Source: Nocardia otitidiscaviarum NBRC 14405 (GTDB taxonomy: Bacteria > Actinomycetota > Actinomycetes > Mycobacteriales > Mycobacteriaceae). From it: a stretch of DNA of 64,000 nt. The stretch is taken from assembly GCF_000308635.1 (NCBI RefSeq), contig NZ_BAGD01000106.1:1-64000 (forward strand), written 5' to 3'. A program made the position numbers and the translations under genes. Under the pieces are notes generated by a model. It searched no databases, was not told the DNA's origin, and saw only the letters and a list, made by a program, of their open reading frames with translations. This document shows positions 35,101-43,124 of this stretch, in pieces; position 1 is the first letter of the stretch, and every line of letters starts with the position of its first letter.

Positions 35101-35437
35101 CCTGTGCGGTGACCCAGCCGGTGCCGCGCTTCTTGGGCCGCTGGAACTCCGGCGACCGAGTCAACCGCAGCCGCCGCCCGCCGAGGGTCGCCTCCAGCAC
35201 CACTCGCGGCGGAGTCTGCTCGTCGGCGTGATCGGAATGCAGCCGCTTGCTCTCCCCCCGCGCCCCGGGCACCCGGCCGTACAGCGCGAACGCGATGGCG
35301 TCGAGCACCGTGGTCTTACCCGCCCCCGTCTGCCCGTGCAGCAGGAAGAGCCCATCGGCCCCGAGCACATCGAAATCGACCACGGTGGTCTCCGCGAACG
35401 GACCGAAGGCGGTCAACTCCAAGCGGTGCAGCCTCAT
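32123..35437 (-). CDS. sbcC: Exonuclease subunit SbcC (Rad50-like)
   Basis: A 1104-aa SMC-like ATPase that with SbcD processes hairpins and broken ends. Walker A GQTGAGKTT is near residues 34-42, the zinc hook CTVC near residue 602, signature LSGGE near 1007, and Walker B LDTLFIDEGFGSLD near 1040. Long coiled coils flank the hook. Odd point: about residues 395-455 are a Gly/Ser/Pro/Glu-rich, non-coiled insert with repeated GDSEP. ATG 35437 overlaps the sbcD stop (ATGA). Its 3' end abuts the tandem-repeat region. Confidence 0.95.
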   Translation of the reverse strand: MRLHRLELTAFGPFAETTVVDFDVLGADGLFLLHGQTGAGKTTVLDAIAFALYGRVPGARGESKRLHSDHADEQTPPRVVLEATLGGRRLRLTRSPEFQRPKKRGTGWVTAQASATLEWLDGRGLNLSRIPDIGDEVVRLLGMSADQFFQVVLLPQGDFARFLRADNEDREKLLEKLFDTERFGTAEQWLIDKRRASAAELDTRRQSIDRLIARIGGAAGLPATETVGPLEAVEWSQDLLATARAALTATATDLERGEAAATLARRTTEDQRRLHDLHRRLTAARDQLDRYAAGADRRTQAQAELDRARRAEPVAAALSDARAAAVALRRREEATSRAAEELAAHLIEPASLELPGTYWAAADLMRGELAGTDLADELAMIEPMAEGGVGDSEPLAPGAGDSEPVAGTSGEGGASPSGGPGPLDQAGSPGRANVAEYGGMRGQSETAGGTRTGLESAIARWTAQIGALDEVRADAETARRLAGEMTRLRREQEELAGQAEKLRRLRAELPESIASAEGRLRTASDAAARLPVLEADCERLRTAASAALELATRRGELARAQAAFESARGAHLDAREHTLALRERRLAGMAAELAEALAEGQPCTVCGSTDHPDPARASGAPVSKDAEDKALQAERVAEAARERAQRQVADLERAIEVLVERGGDADKAELTGALNAATERYESARRQAERVEALTAELTRLRTDETRLQDELRDCETRAGATTERIVATDRRLAELTERLRTAAGADGTVERRRARLRTLVDDATAVRSARAEAASAREQVAAAALRVETLSRDAGLVESAVPVMRADGSGPDYTVLADYARVVDAAARTAQQQADLEDELVAADRARASAESVLAEPEVRAAATAELGDLEQLEEAAAQAQSQLKDAVAAHADATRRVEQLEELCGQLWAAVDRIAPLQRAHEELSGLADVVAGRGENNRKMSLRSYVLAARLEEVALAGSVRLRRMSGGRYEFVHSDAAGPRGRRGGLGLDIRDDYTGAIRPAKTLSGGETFMASLSLALGLADVVAAESGGLVLDTLFIDEGFGSLDADTLDAVMGVLDELRSGGRVVGVVSHVDEMRQRIPSRLHVVRGRTGSYLETSVA

Positions 35438-36630
35438 GCGGTGAGTTCCGTGGTGCCCGGTTCCGCGAACAGTCCTTCCGCCGCCGTCGACTCCCGCTCC
35501 GGCTCCCGCACGGCAGCGGCCAGGGCGCGTTCCACCCACTGCAGCTCGCTGCCGGAGGGCTCGCCGCGGACATCGCTGAGGAAGCTGTGCGCGATCTCGA
35601 TGTCCCGGCGTCCCTGCACGCGCTCACGGTAGCGCAATTCCGGATTGCCCTCGGGCCGAACCCATTCCACGTGAACGGCGTGCGGGAATCGGGTACGCAG
35701 TTTGCGCAATGCGTCCACCGGGCGGGCGTGATCGGTGAGAGTCGCTGCCACATAGTCATTCTCGGCGGCGGCGAACTCCGGTTCGGTGAGCAGTTCATCG
35801 AGAGTTCCGGCCAATTGGCTCAGCCCGCGCACCACCGGCAGGTCGACGCGGCGCACCTCGCCCAGCCCGTCGGCGTTCAGGTCGACGATCCACACCGCTT
35901 TGCGATGGGAGCGCTCCCCGAACGAATACGGCAGCGGCGACCCGGAATAGCGCACCGAATCCGAGAGCATCTGCGGCGAATGCAGATGACCCAGCGCCAC
36001 ATAGTCGATGCCGTCGAAGGCGCGCAGCGGCACCGTCTCCACCCCGCCCACCGCGATGGACCGTTCCGAGCCGGTGGCCTCACCGCCGACCACGAAGGCG
36101 TGGGCCAGCACCACCGACCGCGTGCCCGCGCGCCCGGCCAGATCGTCGCGAATGCGCCGCATGGCCGCATCGAGAATCTCGGCGTGCGAACGCGCCTGCG
36201 GCACGCCCAATTCGGCGCGGGTGATATCCGGTTCCAGATACGGGATACCGTAGAAAGCCACGTCACCGTGGGCGTCGGGAAGCACCACCGGCCGCGCCAC
36301 CTCGGCGATGGTGGTTCGCAGATGCAGCCCGCCCGCCGCCGCGAAACTCCCCAGCGCCCCCAGCCGGGTGGGTGAATCGTGATTGCCCGAGGTCGCCACG
36401 ATGGTTGCCCCAGCCGCCCGCATGGCCTCGAACCCCCGATTGCACACCGCGATCGCGTCGGCACTCGGAATGGAACGGTCGTATACGTCACCGGGCACGA
36501 CCACCACGTCGACCCCCTCCGCCGCCACCAACTCGGCCATGGCATCGAGCGAACACGCCTGATCGGCCAGCAGATCGACACCGTGGAAGGTGCGGCCGAT
36601 ATGCCAGTCGGAGGTGTGCAGTATCCGCAT
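35434..36630 (-). CDS. sbcD: Exonuclease subunit SbcD (Mre11-like)
   Basis: A 398-aa metallophosphoesterase nuclease. Phosphodiesterase motifs in order: DWHIG (residues 8-12), PGDVYDR (about 50-56), GNHDSP (about 85-90), and GHLHSP (about 215-220), which bind two Mn ions. The capping domain follows. The start MRILHTSDWHIGRTFHG at ATG 36630 is canonical. It is coupled to sbcC by a 4-bp overlap and divergent from rmuC across 144 bp; both operons concern DNA ends or recombination. Confidence 0.96.
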   Translation of the reverse strand: MRILHTSDWHIGRTFHGVDLLADQACSLDAMAELVAAEGVDVVVVPGDVYDRSIPSADAIAVCNRGFEAMRAAGATIVATSGNHDSPTRLGALGSFAAAGGLHLRTTIAEVARPVVLPDAHGDVAFYGIPYLEPDITRAELGVPQARSHAEILDAAMRRIRDDLAGRAGTRSVVLAHAFVVGGEATGSERSIAVGGVETVPLRAFDGIDYVALGHLHSPQMLSDSVRYSGSPLPYSFGERSHRKAVWIVDLNADGLGEVRRVDLPVVRGLSQLAGTLDELLTEPEFAAAENDYVAATLTDHARPVDALRKLRTRFPHAVHVEWVRPEGNPELRYRERVQGRRDIEIAHSFLSDVRGEPSGSELQWVERALAAAVREPERESTAAEGLFAEPGTTELTA

Positions 36631-36774
36631 GTCGCGCAACGGTAGGCGATGGGGCCGACAACTATCCAGCGGCGGCGGTGCCGCGATCCGAAGCGTGCCG
36701 GTCGGTTGCTGGAAACTCGCTGCGAATTGCCCGATTCCGGGTTTGTGTCGGTGACGTAGTGCACTATCTGCGGT

Positions 36775-37938
36775 ATGACCGCACCGATGCTGTTTGCGCT
36801 GCTGTTGGTGTTCCTCGCCGGACTGGCCGTCGGCTGGCTCGCGCACGCCGCGCGGGCGGGTCAACGCGCCGCGGCCGCCGAGGCGCGACTCGCCGCCATG
36901 CACGACAACGAGCGGTTGCTACGCCAGTCGCTCAGCGCGGCCAGCGAGGACGCGGCACGACGGCAGTCCTACGCCATCGGCAACCTCGTGGAACCGCTGC
37001 GCGAAGCGGTCGGGAATCTGAATCGCCACATTCAGGAAGTCGAGCACAACCGCATCAACGCGTATTCGGGACTGCGCGAACAGGTCGCGGGAATGCAGCG
37101 CACCTCGCATCAGCTCTCCACCCAGACCGGTCAATTGGTGGCGGCGCTCAAAGCGCCGCAGGTGCGCGGCCGCTGGGGCGAGATCCAATTGGAACGCGTC
37201 GTCGAATTGGCCGGAATGGCCCGGCATTGCGACTTCGATACCCAGGTGACCCGGCGCGGCGATACGGTGATCCGGCCCGACCTGGTGGTGCGGCTGGCGG
37301 GCGGACGGCAGATCGTGGTGGACGCCAAGGTGCCGTGCACCGCCTATCTGGAGGCCGCGGCCGCCGAGGATCCGCATATTCGGAAACAGCAGCTGACCCA
37401 GCACGCCAAACAGCTGCGCGTGCACATCGATCAACTCGCCGACAAGGAGTACTGGCGGGCCTTCGATCCGTCACCGGAATTCGTGGTGCTGTTCGTGCCC
37501 GGCGATCCCTTTCTCGACGCGGCCCTCACCACCGACTCGGGCCTGCTCGAATACGCCTTCGGCCGGAATGTGATCCTGGCTACGCCGACCACCCTGGTCG
37601 CCCTGCTGCGGACGGTGGCGCTCGGCTGGCGGCAGGAGGCGCTGTCTCGCGATATGGCGACGGTGCATCAACTCGGACGCGAGCTGTACACGCGGTTGAG
37701 CGTCGCGGGGCGGCATATGGACGATCTGGGCGCACAGCTCGGAAAAACGGTGATGGCCTTCAACAAGGCCGTGGCATCGGTGGAGGCGCGGGTCATGGTG
37801 ACCGCGCGCAAACTGCACGATTTGGAAATCGCCGAGACCCCCGTGCCCGATATCGACAGGGTGGACCATTGGCCGCGAGCGGTGGGTTTCACCGACGCGC
37901 CGGACGGTTATGCCGACAGTATCGACCAGCGCGGGTGA
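36775..37938 (+). CDS. rmuC: DNA recombination protein RmuC
   Basis: A 387-aa protein with an N-terminal membrane anchor (about residues 4-26), a coiled coil to about residue 120, and a nuclease-like RmuC domain: RGRWGEIQLERVVELAGM, DLVVRLAGGRQIVVDAKVP (the PD-(D/E)XK-type D...DAK) and SPEFVVLFVPGDPFLDAAL. RmuC limits inversions at short repeats in E. coli; the tandem and inverted repeats in this window are the kind of substrate involved. It is divergent from sbcD. No clear ribosome-binding site precedes ATG 36775, so it may be leaderless. Confidence 0.93.
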   Translation: MTAPMLFALLLVFLAGLAVGWLAHAARAGQRAAAAEARLAAMHDNERLLRQSLSAASEDAARRQSYAIGNLVEPLREAVGNLNRHIQEVEHNRINAYSGLREQVAGMQRTSHQLSTQTGQLVAALKAPQVRGRWGEIQLERVVELAGMARHCDFDTQVTRRGDTVIRPDLVVRLAGGRQIVVDAKVPCTAYLEAAAAEDPHIRKQQLTQHAKQLRVHIDQLADKEYWRAFDPSPEFVVLFVPGDPFLDAALTTDSGLLEYAFGRNVILATPTTLVALLRTVALGWRQEALSRDMATVHQLGRELYTRLSVAGRHMDDLGAQLGKTVMAFNKAVASVEARVMVTARKLHDLEIAETPVPDIDRVDHWPRAVGFTDAPDGYADSIDQRG

Positions 37939-38041
37939 CGCGCACTCGGCAAGCCGCTCGAGTCGCCTCCCTCGCGGAATAGCTACATGCTTTAGTGTGC
38001 TTGACGTGGCAGTTACCCCAAGCGAGCGAGCAGAGGTGCCC

Positions 38042-38902
38042 GTGTCGCACCGTTCGATTCTGCCGACGGTGCCGGGCATCCCCGCCGGAGCGGCGGTATT
38101 GATCGCGGTGACCTGTACCTTCCTGGGCTTCTTCATCGATGCCAGCGGGGGTTCCGAGCTCACGTTGACGTTCTCGTCGCTGTACGTGCTGGGCTGTGTG
38201 CTGGCGGTGCTGGCGGTGCGCTACCGGGGTCTGTTCACGGTGCTGGTGCTGCCGCCGCTGCTGTTGTTCTTCGCGGTGCCGCTGGCCTATCAGCAGCTGC
38301 TCGGCAACGCCGGGAGCCTGAAGCTCAAGGACATCCTGCTGAATCTGGCCATCCCGCTGGTCAACCGCTTCCCCACCATGGCGCTGGCCACCGTGTTGGT
38401 TCTGGCTATCGGGGGCCTACGCATATACCTGCACCGGCATGAGGGGATGCCCGGCGACGACCGACCGCGCTCACGTACCCGCGGCGGGCGTTCCGGCGGT
38501 GCCCCACGTGCCCGCCGCTCTCGCACCGGCGAGCAGGACCCGGCCCGGCGACGCAGCCGCGCCGCCCGCGCGGCCGATGCCGAATTCGACGATCCCGCAC
38601 CGAAATCCGGATCCCGCGGCCGCCGCCCCACCGGCCGCGTGGCCGAACGCCCACCCCGCGTCGGCTCCGACCGCACCGCCGCCGACCGCAAACGCACCCC
38701 GGTGGACCGCAAGCCCGCCGGCGAGCGCACGCCCCCCGCCGACCGCAGGTCCGGCGACCGCACACCCTCCGCCGCCGCGGCCCGCAAGCCCCGGGGCGAC
38801 CAGCCACCGCGCCGCCGCGCCGCCGCGAGCGGCGAGGTACCCCCGCACCCGCGCCCCAATGTGCGCTACCGCGACCGCGATTCGGGCCGCATCGAACGCT
38901 GA
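38042..38902 (+). CDS. DUF6542 membrane protein
   Basis: A 286-aa protein with a four-helix N-terminal half (SILPTVPGIPAGAAVLIAVT start; SSLYVLGCVLAVLAVRYRG) and a long, positively charged, low-complexity C-terminal tail from about residue 135 (Arg/Pro/Ala-rich, repeated DRK/DRR). GTG 38042 is preferred because AGAGGTG sits just upstream; GTG 38006 is possible. The M. tuberculosis counterpart, from memory Rv1111c, sits beside lytB2 and ychF. Function unknown. Confidence 0.82.
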   Translation: MSHRSILPTVPGIPAGAAVLIAVTCTFLGFFIDASGGSELTLTFSSLYVLGCVLAVLAVRYRGLFTVLVLPPLLLFFAVPLAYQQLLGNAGSLKLKDILLNLAIPLVNRFPTMALATVLVLAIGGLRIYLHRHEGMPGDDRPRSRTRGGRSGGAPRARRSRTGEQDPARRRSRAARAADAEFDDPAPKSGSRGRRPTGRVAERPPRVGSDRTAADRKRTPVDRKPAGERTPPADRRSGDRTPSAAAARKPRGDQPPRRRAAASGEVPPHPRPNVRYRDRDSGRIER

Positions 38903-38994
38903 GCCACCCGGCCCCACGCACACCCGCGCCACCCCACGCCCGCCCCCGGTGCTTGCACACGCCCCCGCTCGACCCACTGCATACGCGGTACGGA

Positions 38995-39098
38995 CGCGCG
39001 ACCCACTCAACTCGCCGCACCGACACACGTGCGATCCACTCCACACACGCGACCCACGCCACACGCGCGATCCACTCCACACACGCGCGACCCGCTCG
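38995..39098. repeat. Degenerate 18-20-bp tandem repeat
   Basis: About five units related to ACACRCGCGAYCCACTCC run head to tail, with small length changes. They lie about 90 bp beyond the DUF6542 stop, in non-coding DNA. Confidence 0.6.
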
Positions 39099-39233
39099 AT
39101 CGCCCCGCCACCCGCGCGCAGCACACTCGGCCCGCCGCCGCACGGCGGCCAAGCGTCGTCGCGGTCCTGCTACCCCCGGTAACCGCTTCAGCCCCTGCGA
39201 CAACAGCATGCGCCACGCATGAACCACGGACAG

Positions 39234-39268
39234 CCGTGCGCCCCGTGCGGTTCGCACGGGGCGCACGG
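39234..39268. terminator. Perfect 16-bp hairpin between DUF6542 gene and ispH
   Basis: CCGTGCGCCCCGTGCG (39234-39249), a GTT loop, then its exact complement at 39253-39268. A stem this strong with a 3-nt loop in a convergent gap is likely a bidirectional I-shaped terminator, which in actinobacteria often lacks a U-tract. Confidence 0.65.
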
Positions 39269-39282
39269 TTGGCTTCGGGCGG

Positions 39283-39363
39283 CGCGGTCAAGCACAGTCA
39301 GGCGCACGCAGCGCGGTCAGCACGATCAACCGCAAGCAGCACGGTCAACCGCAAGCAGCGCGA
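39283..39363. repeat. 19-bp tandem repeat adjoining the ispH stop
   Basis: CACGATCAACCGCAAGCAG (39321-39339) is followed directly by CACGGTCAACCGCAAGCAG (39340-39358), one mismatch apart, with more degenerate copies on the left side. The array ends at the ispH stop codon at 39364. Confidence 0.65.
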
Positions 39364-40368
39364 TCAGGCGCGGGCGGCGCGCAGTTCGCGGGGCAGGGCG
39401 AAGACCAGGGTCTCGTTGGCGGTGGTCACCGGCTGCACATCGCCGAAACCGTGGTCCGCCAGCAGTTCCAGCACGCCTTCGACCAGGATCTCGGGGACCG
39501 ACGCGCCCGAGGTGATGCCGATGGTGCGAACGCCCTCCAGCCAGGCCGGGTCCACCTCGCGGGCGTAGTCGACCAGGTACGCGGCCCGCGCGCCCGCGCC
39601 CAGCGCCACCTCGACCAGGCGCACCGAGTTGGAGGAGTTGCGCGAACCCACCACGATCACCAGATCGCATTCCGGGGCCATGGCCTTGACGGCGGTCTGG
39701 CGGTTCTGGGTGGCGTAGCAGATGTCGTCGCTGGGCGGATCCTGCAGGCTCGGGAAGCGCTCCCGCAGGCGCTGCACGGTCTCCATGGTCTCGTCCACCG
39801 ACAGCGTGGTCTGGGAGAGCCAGATGACCTTGTTCTCGTCGCGCACGGTGACGTTGTCCACCGCGTCGGGGCCGTCCACGAGCTGCACGTGGTCGGGGGC
39901 CTCACCGGCGGTGCCCTCCACCTCCTCGTGGCCCTCGTGGCCGATGAGCAGGATGTCGAAGTCGTCGCGGGCGAAGCGCTTGGCCTCCTGGTGCACCTTG
40001 GTCACCAGCGGACAGGTGGCGTCGATGGTGTGCAGGCTGCGTTCGGCGGCGGAGGAGTGCACCATGGGCGAGACGCCGTGGGCGGAGAACACCACCACCG
40101 ACCCCTCGGGCACCTCGTCGGTCTCGTCGACGAAGATCACCCCGCGCTCCCGCAGCGTCTCCACGACGTGCCGGTTGTGCACGATCTCCTTACGGACGTA
40201 GATGGGCGCGCCGTGCTTCTCGAGCGCCTTCTCCACGGTCTCCACCGCGCGGTCCACACCGGCGCAGTAACCACGGGGTTCGGCGAGCAGCACCCGCTTC
40301 GGCGAGTCGGCAGCACCCGAGACGGCCGACCGGGTGATTCCGACGTTCAATGGGATAGCCGAGGACAT
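39364..40368 (-). CDS. ispH: 4-hydroxy-3-methylbut-2-enyl diphosphate reductase (IspH/LytB)
   Basis: A 334-aa iron-sulfur enzyme that makes IPP and DMAPP in the last step of the MEP pathway. Three cluster cysteines are in RGYCAGVDRA, DATCPLVTKVH and DICYATQNR. SAHGVSP, GHEGHEEVEGT and SRNSSNSVRL, with TSGASVPE, complete the active site. ATG 40368 is used; a longer frame to 40428 lacks conservation. It is divergent from the lipid-droplet protein gene, as I recall for M. tuberculosis lytB2 (Rv1110) and Rv1109c. Confidence 0.97.
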   Translation of the reverse strand: MSSAIPLNVGITRSAVSGAADSPKRVLLAEPRGYCAGVDRAVETVEKALEKHGAPIYVRKEIVHNRHVVETLRERGVIFVDETDEVPEGSVVVFSAHGVSPMVHSSAAERSLHTIDATCPLVTKVHQEAKRFARDDFDILLIGHEGHEEVEGTAGEAPDHVQLVDGPDAVDNVTVRDENKVIWLSQTTLSVDETMETVQRLRERFPSLQDPPSDDICYATQNRQTAVKAMAPECDLVIVVGSRNSSNSVRLVEVALGAGARAAYLVDYAREVDPAWLEGVRTIGITSGASVPEILVEGVLELLADHGFGDVQPVTTANETLVFALPRELRAARA

Positions 40369-40481
40369 GCCCCACAGAATACGTGTGCGGAATGAACCGC
40401 ATCGGGTCGGAGGCGCGACGATAATCACTTCCGGCGAATTCCGTCCTTTGCATCACACGCCGTTTCGGGCAGGCTAGGACC

Positions 40482-41216
40482 ATGTTTCGACCTCCCTTCC
40501 TGGCCCGGGTCGCCGCCGGGGCCGCCGTCTATGCCCTCGAGGAAACCCGTCGGCTACCGAATACCGCGGTCAACCTCCCGATTACCGCCGTCAGCCAGCT
40601 GCTGCAGAACTTCATGCACGTGCAGCAGTTCGTGACCAGCCTCGCCCTCAAGGGCGACGAGGTTTTCGACCGCTTCGTGAACCGTCCCGAGGAACAGCCC
40701 GAGTGGGCCACCTTCGACGAGGACGCCGACGACGCGCAACTCCCCGGCACCACCGCGGAACCGGTACGCAGGAGCCGTTTCGACCTGTACAGCCCCGAAG
40801 ACGCGGGCGCACCGGAGCCGGAACCGATCGCGGTCTCGGCCCCGCAGGCCCTGGTGTCGGAAACACCCGCGAGCCAGCCGGAATCCGTCGTCGCCGAGGA
40901 GCAGGAGGCCCCGGCCGCCGACCCCGAATCCGCCGCACCGCAACCCGCCGAGGCCGCTCCCGCCGAAAGCAGCACCCCCGCAAGCACTTCCAGCGCGTCC
41001 GGCAATGGCCACAACGGCAGTCTCGCGGCGGTCGAGCCGGAGGTCGCCTCCCGCTACGACTACATGAACATGACGCTGGCACAGCTGCGCGCCCGCCTGC
41101 GCATGCTCAGCGTGGAGGAGCTCTCCCAGCTGCTCGCCTTCGAACAGCAGACCCAGGCGCGTGCGCCGTTCGTCACCATGCTGACCAACCGCATCGCCAC
41201 CGTGCAGGCCAAGTAG
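40482..41216 (+). CDS. Lipid droplet-associated protein (Rv1109c-like)
   Basis: A 244-aa protein. The N-terminal 65 residues are an amphipathic helix block (RPPFLARVAAGAAVYALEE, LPITAVSQLLQNFMHVQQFV), suited to coating a lipid surface. The middle (about 75-185) is a disordered Pro/Ala/Glu-rich linker. The C-terminal 60 residues (YDYMNMTLAQLRARLRMLSV...) form a conserved helical pair. This matches the Rv1109c-type family that NCBI names lipid droplet-associated protein. Its place between ispH and xseA matches M. tuberculosis. Confidence 0.85.
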   Translation: MFRPPFLARVAAGAAVYALEETRRLPNTAVNLPITAVSQLLQNFMHVQQFVTSLALKGDEVFDRFVNRPEEQPEWATFDEDADDAQLPGTTAEPVRRSRFDLYSPEDAGAPEPEPIAVSAPQALVSETPASQPESVVAEEQEAPAADPESAAPQPAEAAPAESSTPASTSSASGNGHNGSLAAVEPEVASRYDYMNMTLAQLRARLRMLSVEELSQLLAFEQQTQARAPFVTMLTNRIATVQAK

Positions 41217-41229
41217 CAGACCCCTCGCC

Positions 41230-41270
41230 AGCGCCGGTCGCCCGGACAACCCGCCGGGCCGACCGGCGCT
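41230..41270 (+). terminator. Terminator hairpin after the lipid-droplet protein gene
   Basis: An 11-bp stem AGCGCCGGTCG/CGACCGGCGCT extended, past a one-base bulge, by CCCGG/CCGGG around an 8-nt loop, starting 14 bp after the stop codon at 41216. It is followed by GTGCT repeats, not a U-tract. Likely transcription terminator. Confidence 0.65.
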
Positions 41271-41445
41271 GTGCTGTGCTGTGCCGCCTCCCCGGGACTT
41301 CAGCGCGCGGCGGAGAGCCGTTGACCGTCGCGCACGCGTGCCGGCGGTCCGGGAGCGAATCCATGGGCGTGCCCGGTGAGTTACCCCGAAGCTCGCGAGA
41401 TCAGTTGTTGCGCTCGGAGGCGAGTGTGAAGGGCCGATACCACCG

Positions 41446-41498
41446 AGGGGGAACTGGTGGCGGTCCCTTCTCGGGCGATGCCGCCACCAGTTCCCCTT
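41446..41498 (+). promoter_or_regulatory. Long hairpin upstream of xseA
   Basis: GGGGAACTGGTGGCGG (41448-41463) and its exact complement (41481-41496) form a 16-bp stem with a 17-nt loop; one wobble and one A-T pair extend it. It lies about 110 bp upstream of the xseA start, in a 391-bp gap between co-directional genes, and after the terminator at 41230-41270. It may be an attenuator, the end of a small RNA, or an mRNA-stabilising leader. TT follows the stem but no U-tract. Confidence 0.5.
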
Positions 41499-41607
41499 CG
41501 TCGAACGCTGACGTATGGGGCGGACTGGACGCTGGTCGGGAGGTGGGATGCGCGGAGTTTCGTGGGTGGGCGTCGGGGGTGTCGGTGGGGACCGTGACAA
41601 TGGTGCG

Positions 41608-42912
41608 GTGACCGACACTGGTGCGGTGAATGCCGCTAAGTCCGAGCGGGGGGCGAGCTCTCCGGAGAATCCGTGGCCGGTGCGCACCATTTCGATCAAG
41701 GTGGCGCAGTGGATCGAGCGGCTCGGTGCGGTGTGGGTGGAGGGGCAGATCACGCAGATCAATCTGCGGCCGGGGACGCGGACGGCGTTTCTGGTGCTGC
41801 GGGATCCGGCCGCGGATATGTCGCTGTCGGTGACGTGTGATCCGGAGCTGCTGCGGAATTCCCCGGTGCCCTTGCAGGAGGGCAGCCGCGTCGTCGTGTA
41901 CGGCAAGCTCTCCTTCTTCACCGGGCGCGGGACCATTTCGCTGCGCGTCACCGAAATCCGCCCCGTCGGCATCGGCGAGTTGCTGGCCCGCATCGAACGG
42001 TTGAAGGGGCTGCTGGCGGCCGAGGGACTGTTCGATGAGCGGCTCAAGCGGCCGATCCCCTTCCTACCCAGACGAATCGGGCTCATCACCGGCCGCGCCT
42101 CGGCCGCCGAACACGATGTGGTGACCGTGGCGACCCAGCGCTGGCCCGCGGCGAAATTCGAGATTCGCAATACCGCCGTGCAGGGCCCGACCGCCGTACC
42201 GCAGATCCTGGAGGCCATCGCCGCGCTCGACGCACACCCCGAGGTGGATGTGATCGTGCTGGCGCGCGGCGGCGGCAGCGTCGAGGACCTGCTGCCCTTC
42301 TCCGATGAAACCCTGTGCCGGGCAATCGTTTCCGCCAAGACGCCGATAGTCAGCGCGATCGGGCACGAACCCGACAACCCGATCAGCGACTATGTGGCCG
42401 ACCTGCGCGCCGCCACCCCCACCGACGCGGCCAAGCGGGTCGTCCCCGACGCCGCCGCCGAAATGGCGCTGCTGCGCGAGCTCACCGAACGCGCCGCCGC
42501 CGCCCTGCGCGGCTGGGTGGACCGTGAATCCCGTGCCCTGGCGCAGCTGCGCTCCCGCCCCGTGCTGGCCGAGCCACTGCGCCTGCTCGACCAGCGCTAC
42601 GACGAGGCGGAGCGGCTGCGCAGCGCCGGCCGCCGCGCGGTCGAGCACCTGCTCACCGCCGAATCCACCACCACCCGGCACCTGCGCGAGAAGCTCACCG
42701 CCGTCGGCCCGGCCGCCACCCTGGCGCGCGGATACGCGGTGGTGCAACGGGTTACGGGCAGCGAGCGGCATGTGGTCCGCTCCATCGACGATTCCCCGGC
42801 CGGCAGTCAGCTGCGCATCCGCGTCGCCGACGGCGCGGTCACCGCCGCCGCGCTCGGCAGCCAACCCCTCGGCCCCCGCCCCCGAAAGGAGTCCACCGAT
42901 GACCGAGAGTGA
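41608..42912 (+). CDS. xseA: Exodeoxyribonuclease VII large subunit
   Basis: A 434-aa catalytic subunit that degrades single-stranded DNA. The OB-fold DNA-binding domain is residues about 20-120 (PVRTISIKVAQWIERLGAVW; VEGQI). The catalytic domain has LPRRIGLITGRASAAEHDV, DVIVLARGGGSVEDLLPFSD and VSAIGHEPDNPISDYVADLR. A long coiled coil follows. The start is unclear: GTG 41608 gives the length seen in mycobacteria, while ATG 41548 has a strong GGGAGGTGGG site but would add a Gly-rich tail. The xseB start overlaps its end by 14 bp. Confidence 0.95.
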   Translation: MTDTGAVNAAKSERGASSPENPWPVRTISIKVAQWIERLGAVWVEGQITQINLRPGTRTAFLVLRDPAADMSLSVTCDPELLRNSPVPLQEGSRVVVYGKLSFFTGRGTISLRVTEIRPVGIGELLARIERLKGLLAAEGLFDERLKRPIPFLPRRIGLITGRASAAEHDVVTVATQRWPAAKFEIRNTAVQGPTAVPQILEAIAALDAHPEVDVIVLARGGGSVEDLLPFSDETLCRAIVSAKTPIVSAIGHEPDNPISDYVADLRAATPTDAAKRVVPDAAAEMALLRELTERAAAALRGWVDRESRALAQLRSRPVLAEPLRLLDQRYDEAERLRSAGRRAVEHLLTAESTTTRHLREKLTAVGPAATLARGYAVVQRVTGSERHVVRSIDDSPAGSQLRIRVADGAVTAAALGSQPLGPRPRKESTDDRE

Positions 42913-43120
42913 CCTCGCCGAAATCGCCGGATTCGGTTACGAACGCGCCCGCGACGAGCTGGTGAACGTGGTGAAGATGCTCGAACAGGGCGGCATGGAC
43001 CTGGACGACTCGCTCGCCCTGTGGGAGCGCGGCGAGGCGCTCGCCACCCGGTGCGAGGAGCACCTCGCGGGCGCGCGCCAGCGTGTGGAGGACGCATTGG
43101 CGCGGCGCGATCAGGAGTGA
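42899..43120 (+). CDS. xseB: Exodeoxyribonuclease VII small subunit
   Basis: A 73-aa helical protein, several copies of which bind the coiled coil of each XseA. The family signature reads FGYERARDELVNVVKMLEQG then GMDLDDSLALWERGEALATR. AAAGGAG precedes ATG 42899 inside the xseA coding end; the 14-bp overlap shows coupled translation. Confidence 0.95.
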   Translation: MTESDLAEIAGFGYERARDELVNVVKMLEQGGMDLDDSLALWERGEALATRCEEHLAGARQRVEDALARRDQE

Positions 43121-43124
43121 GCCG

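Larger units (their letters stand above)
38903..39363. other. 461-bp convergent intergenic region with repeats and hairpin
   Basis: Between the DUF6542 gene and ispH. It holds degenerate ~19-bp repeats at 38995-39098, a perfect 16-bp hairpin at 39234-39268 and short tandem repeats at 39283-39363. No gene is supported. Confidence 0.6.
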
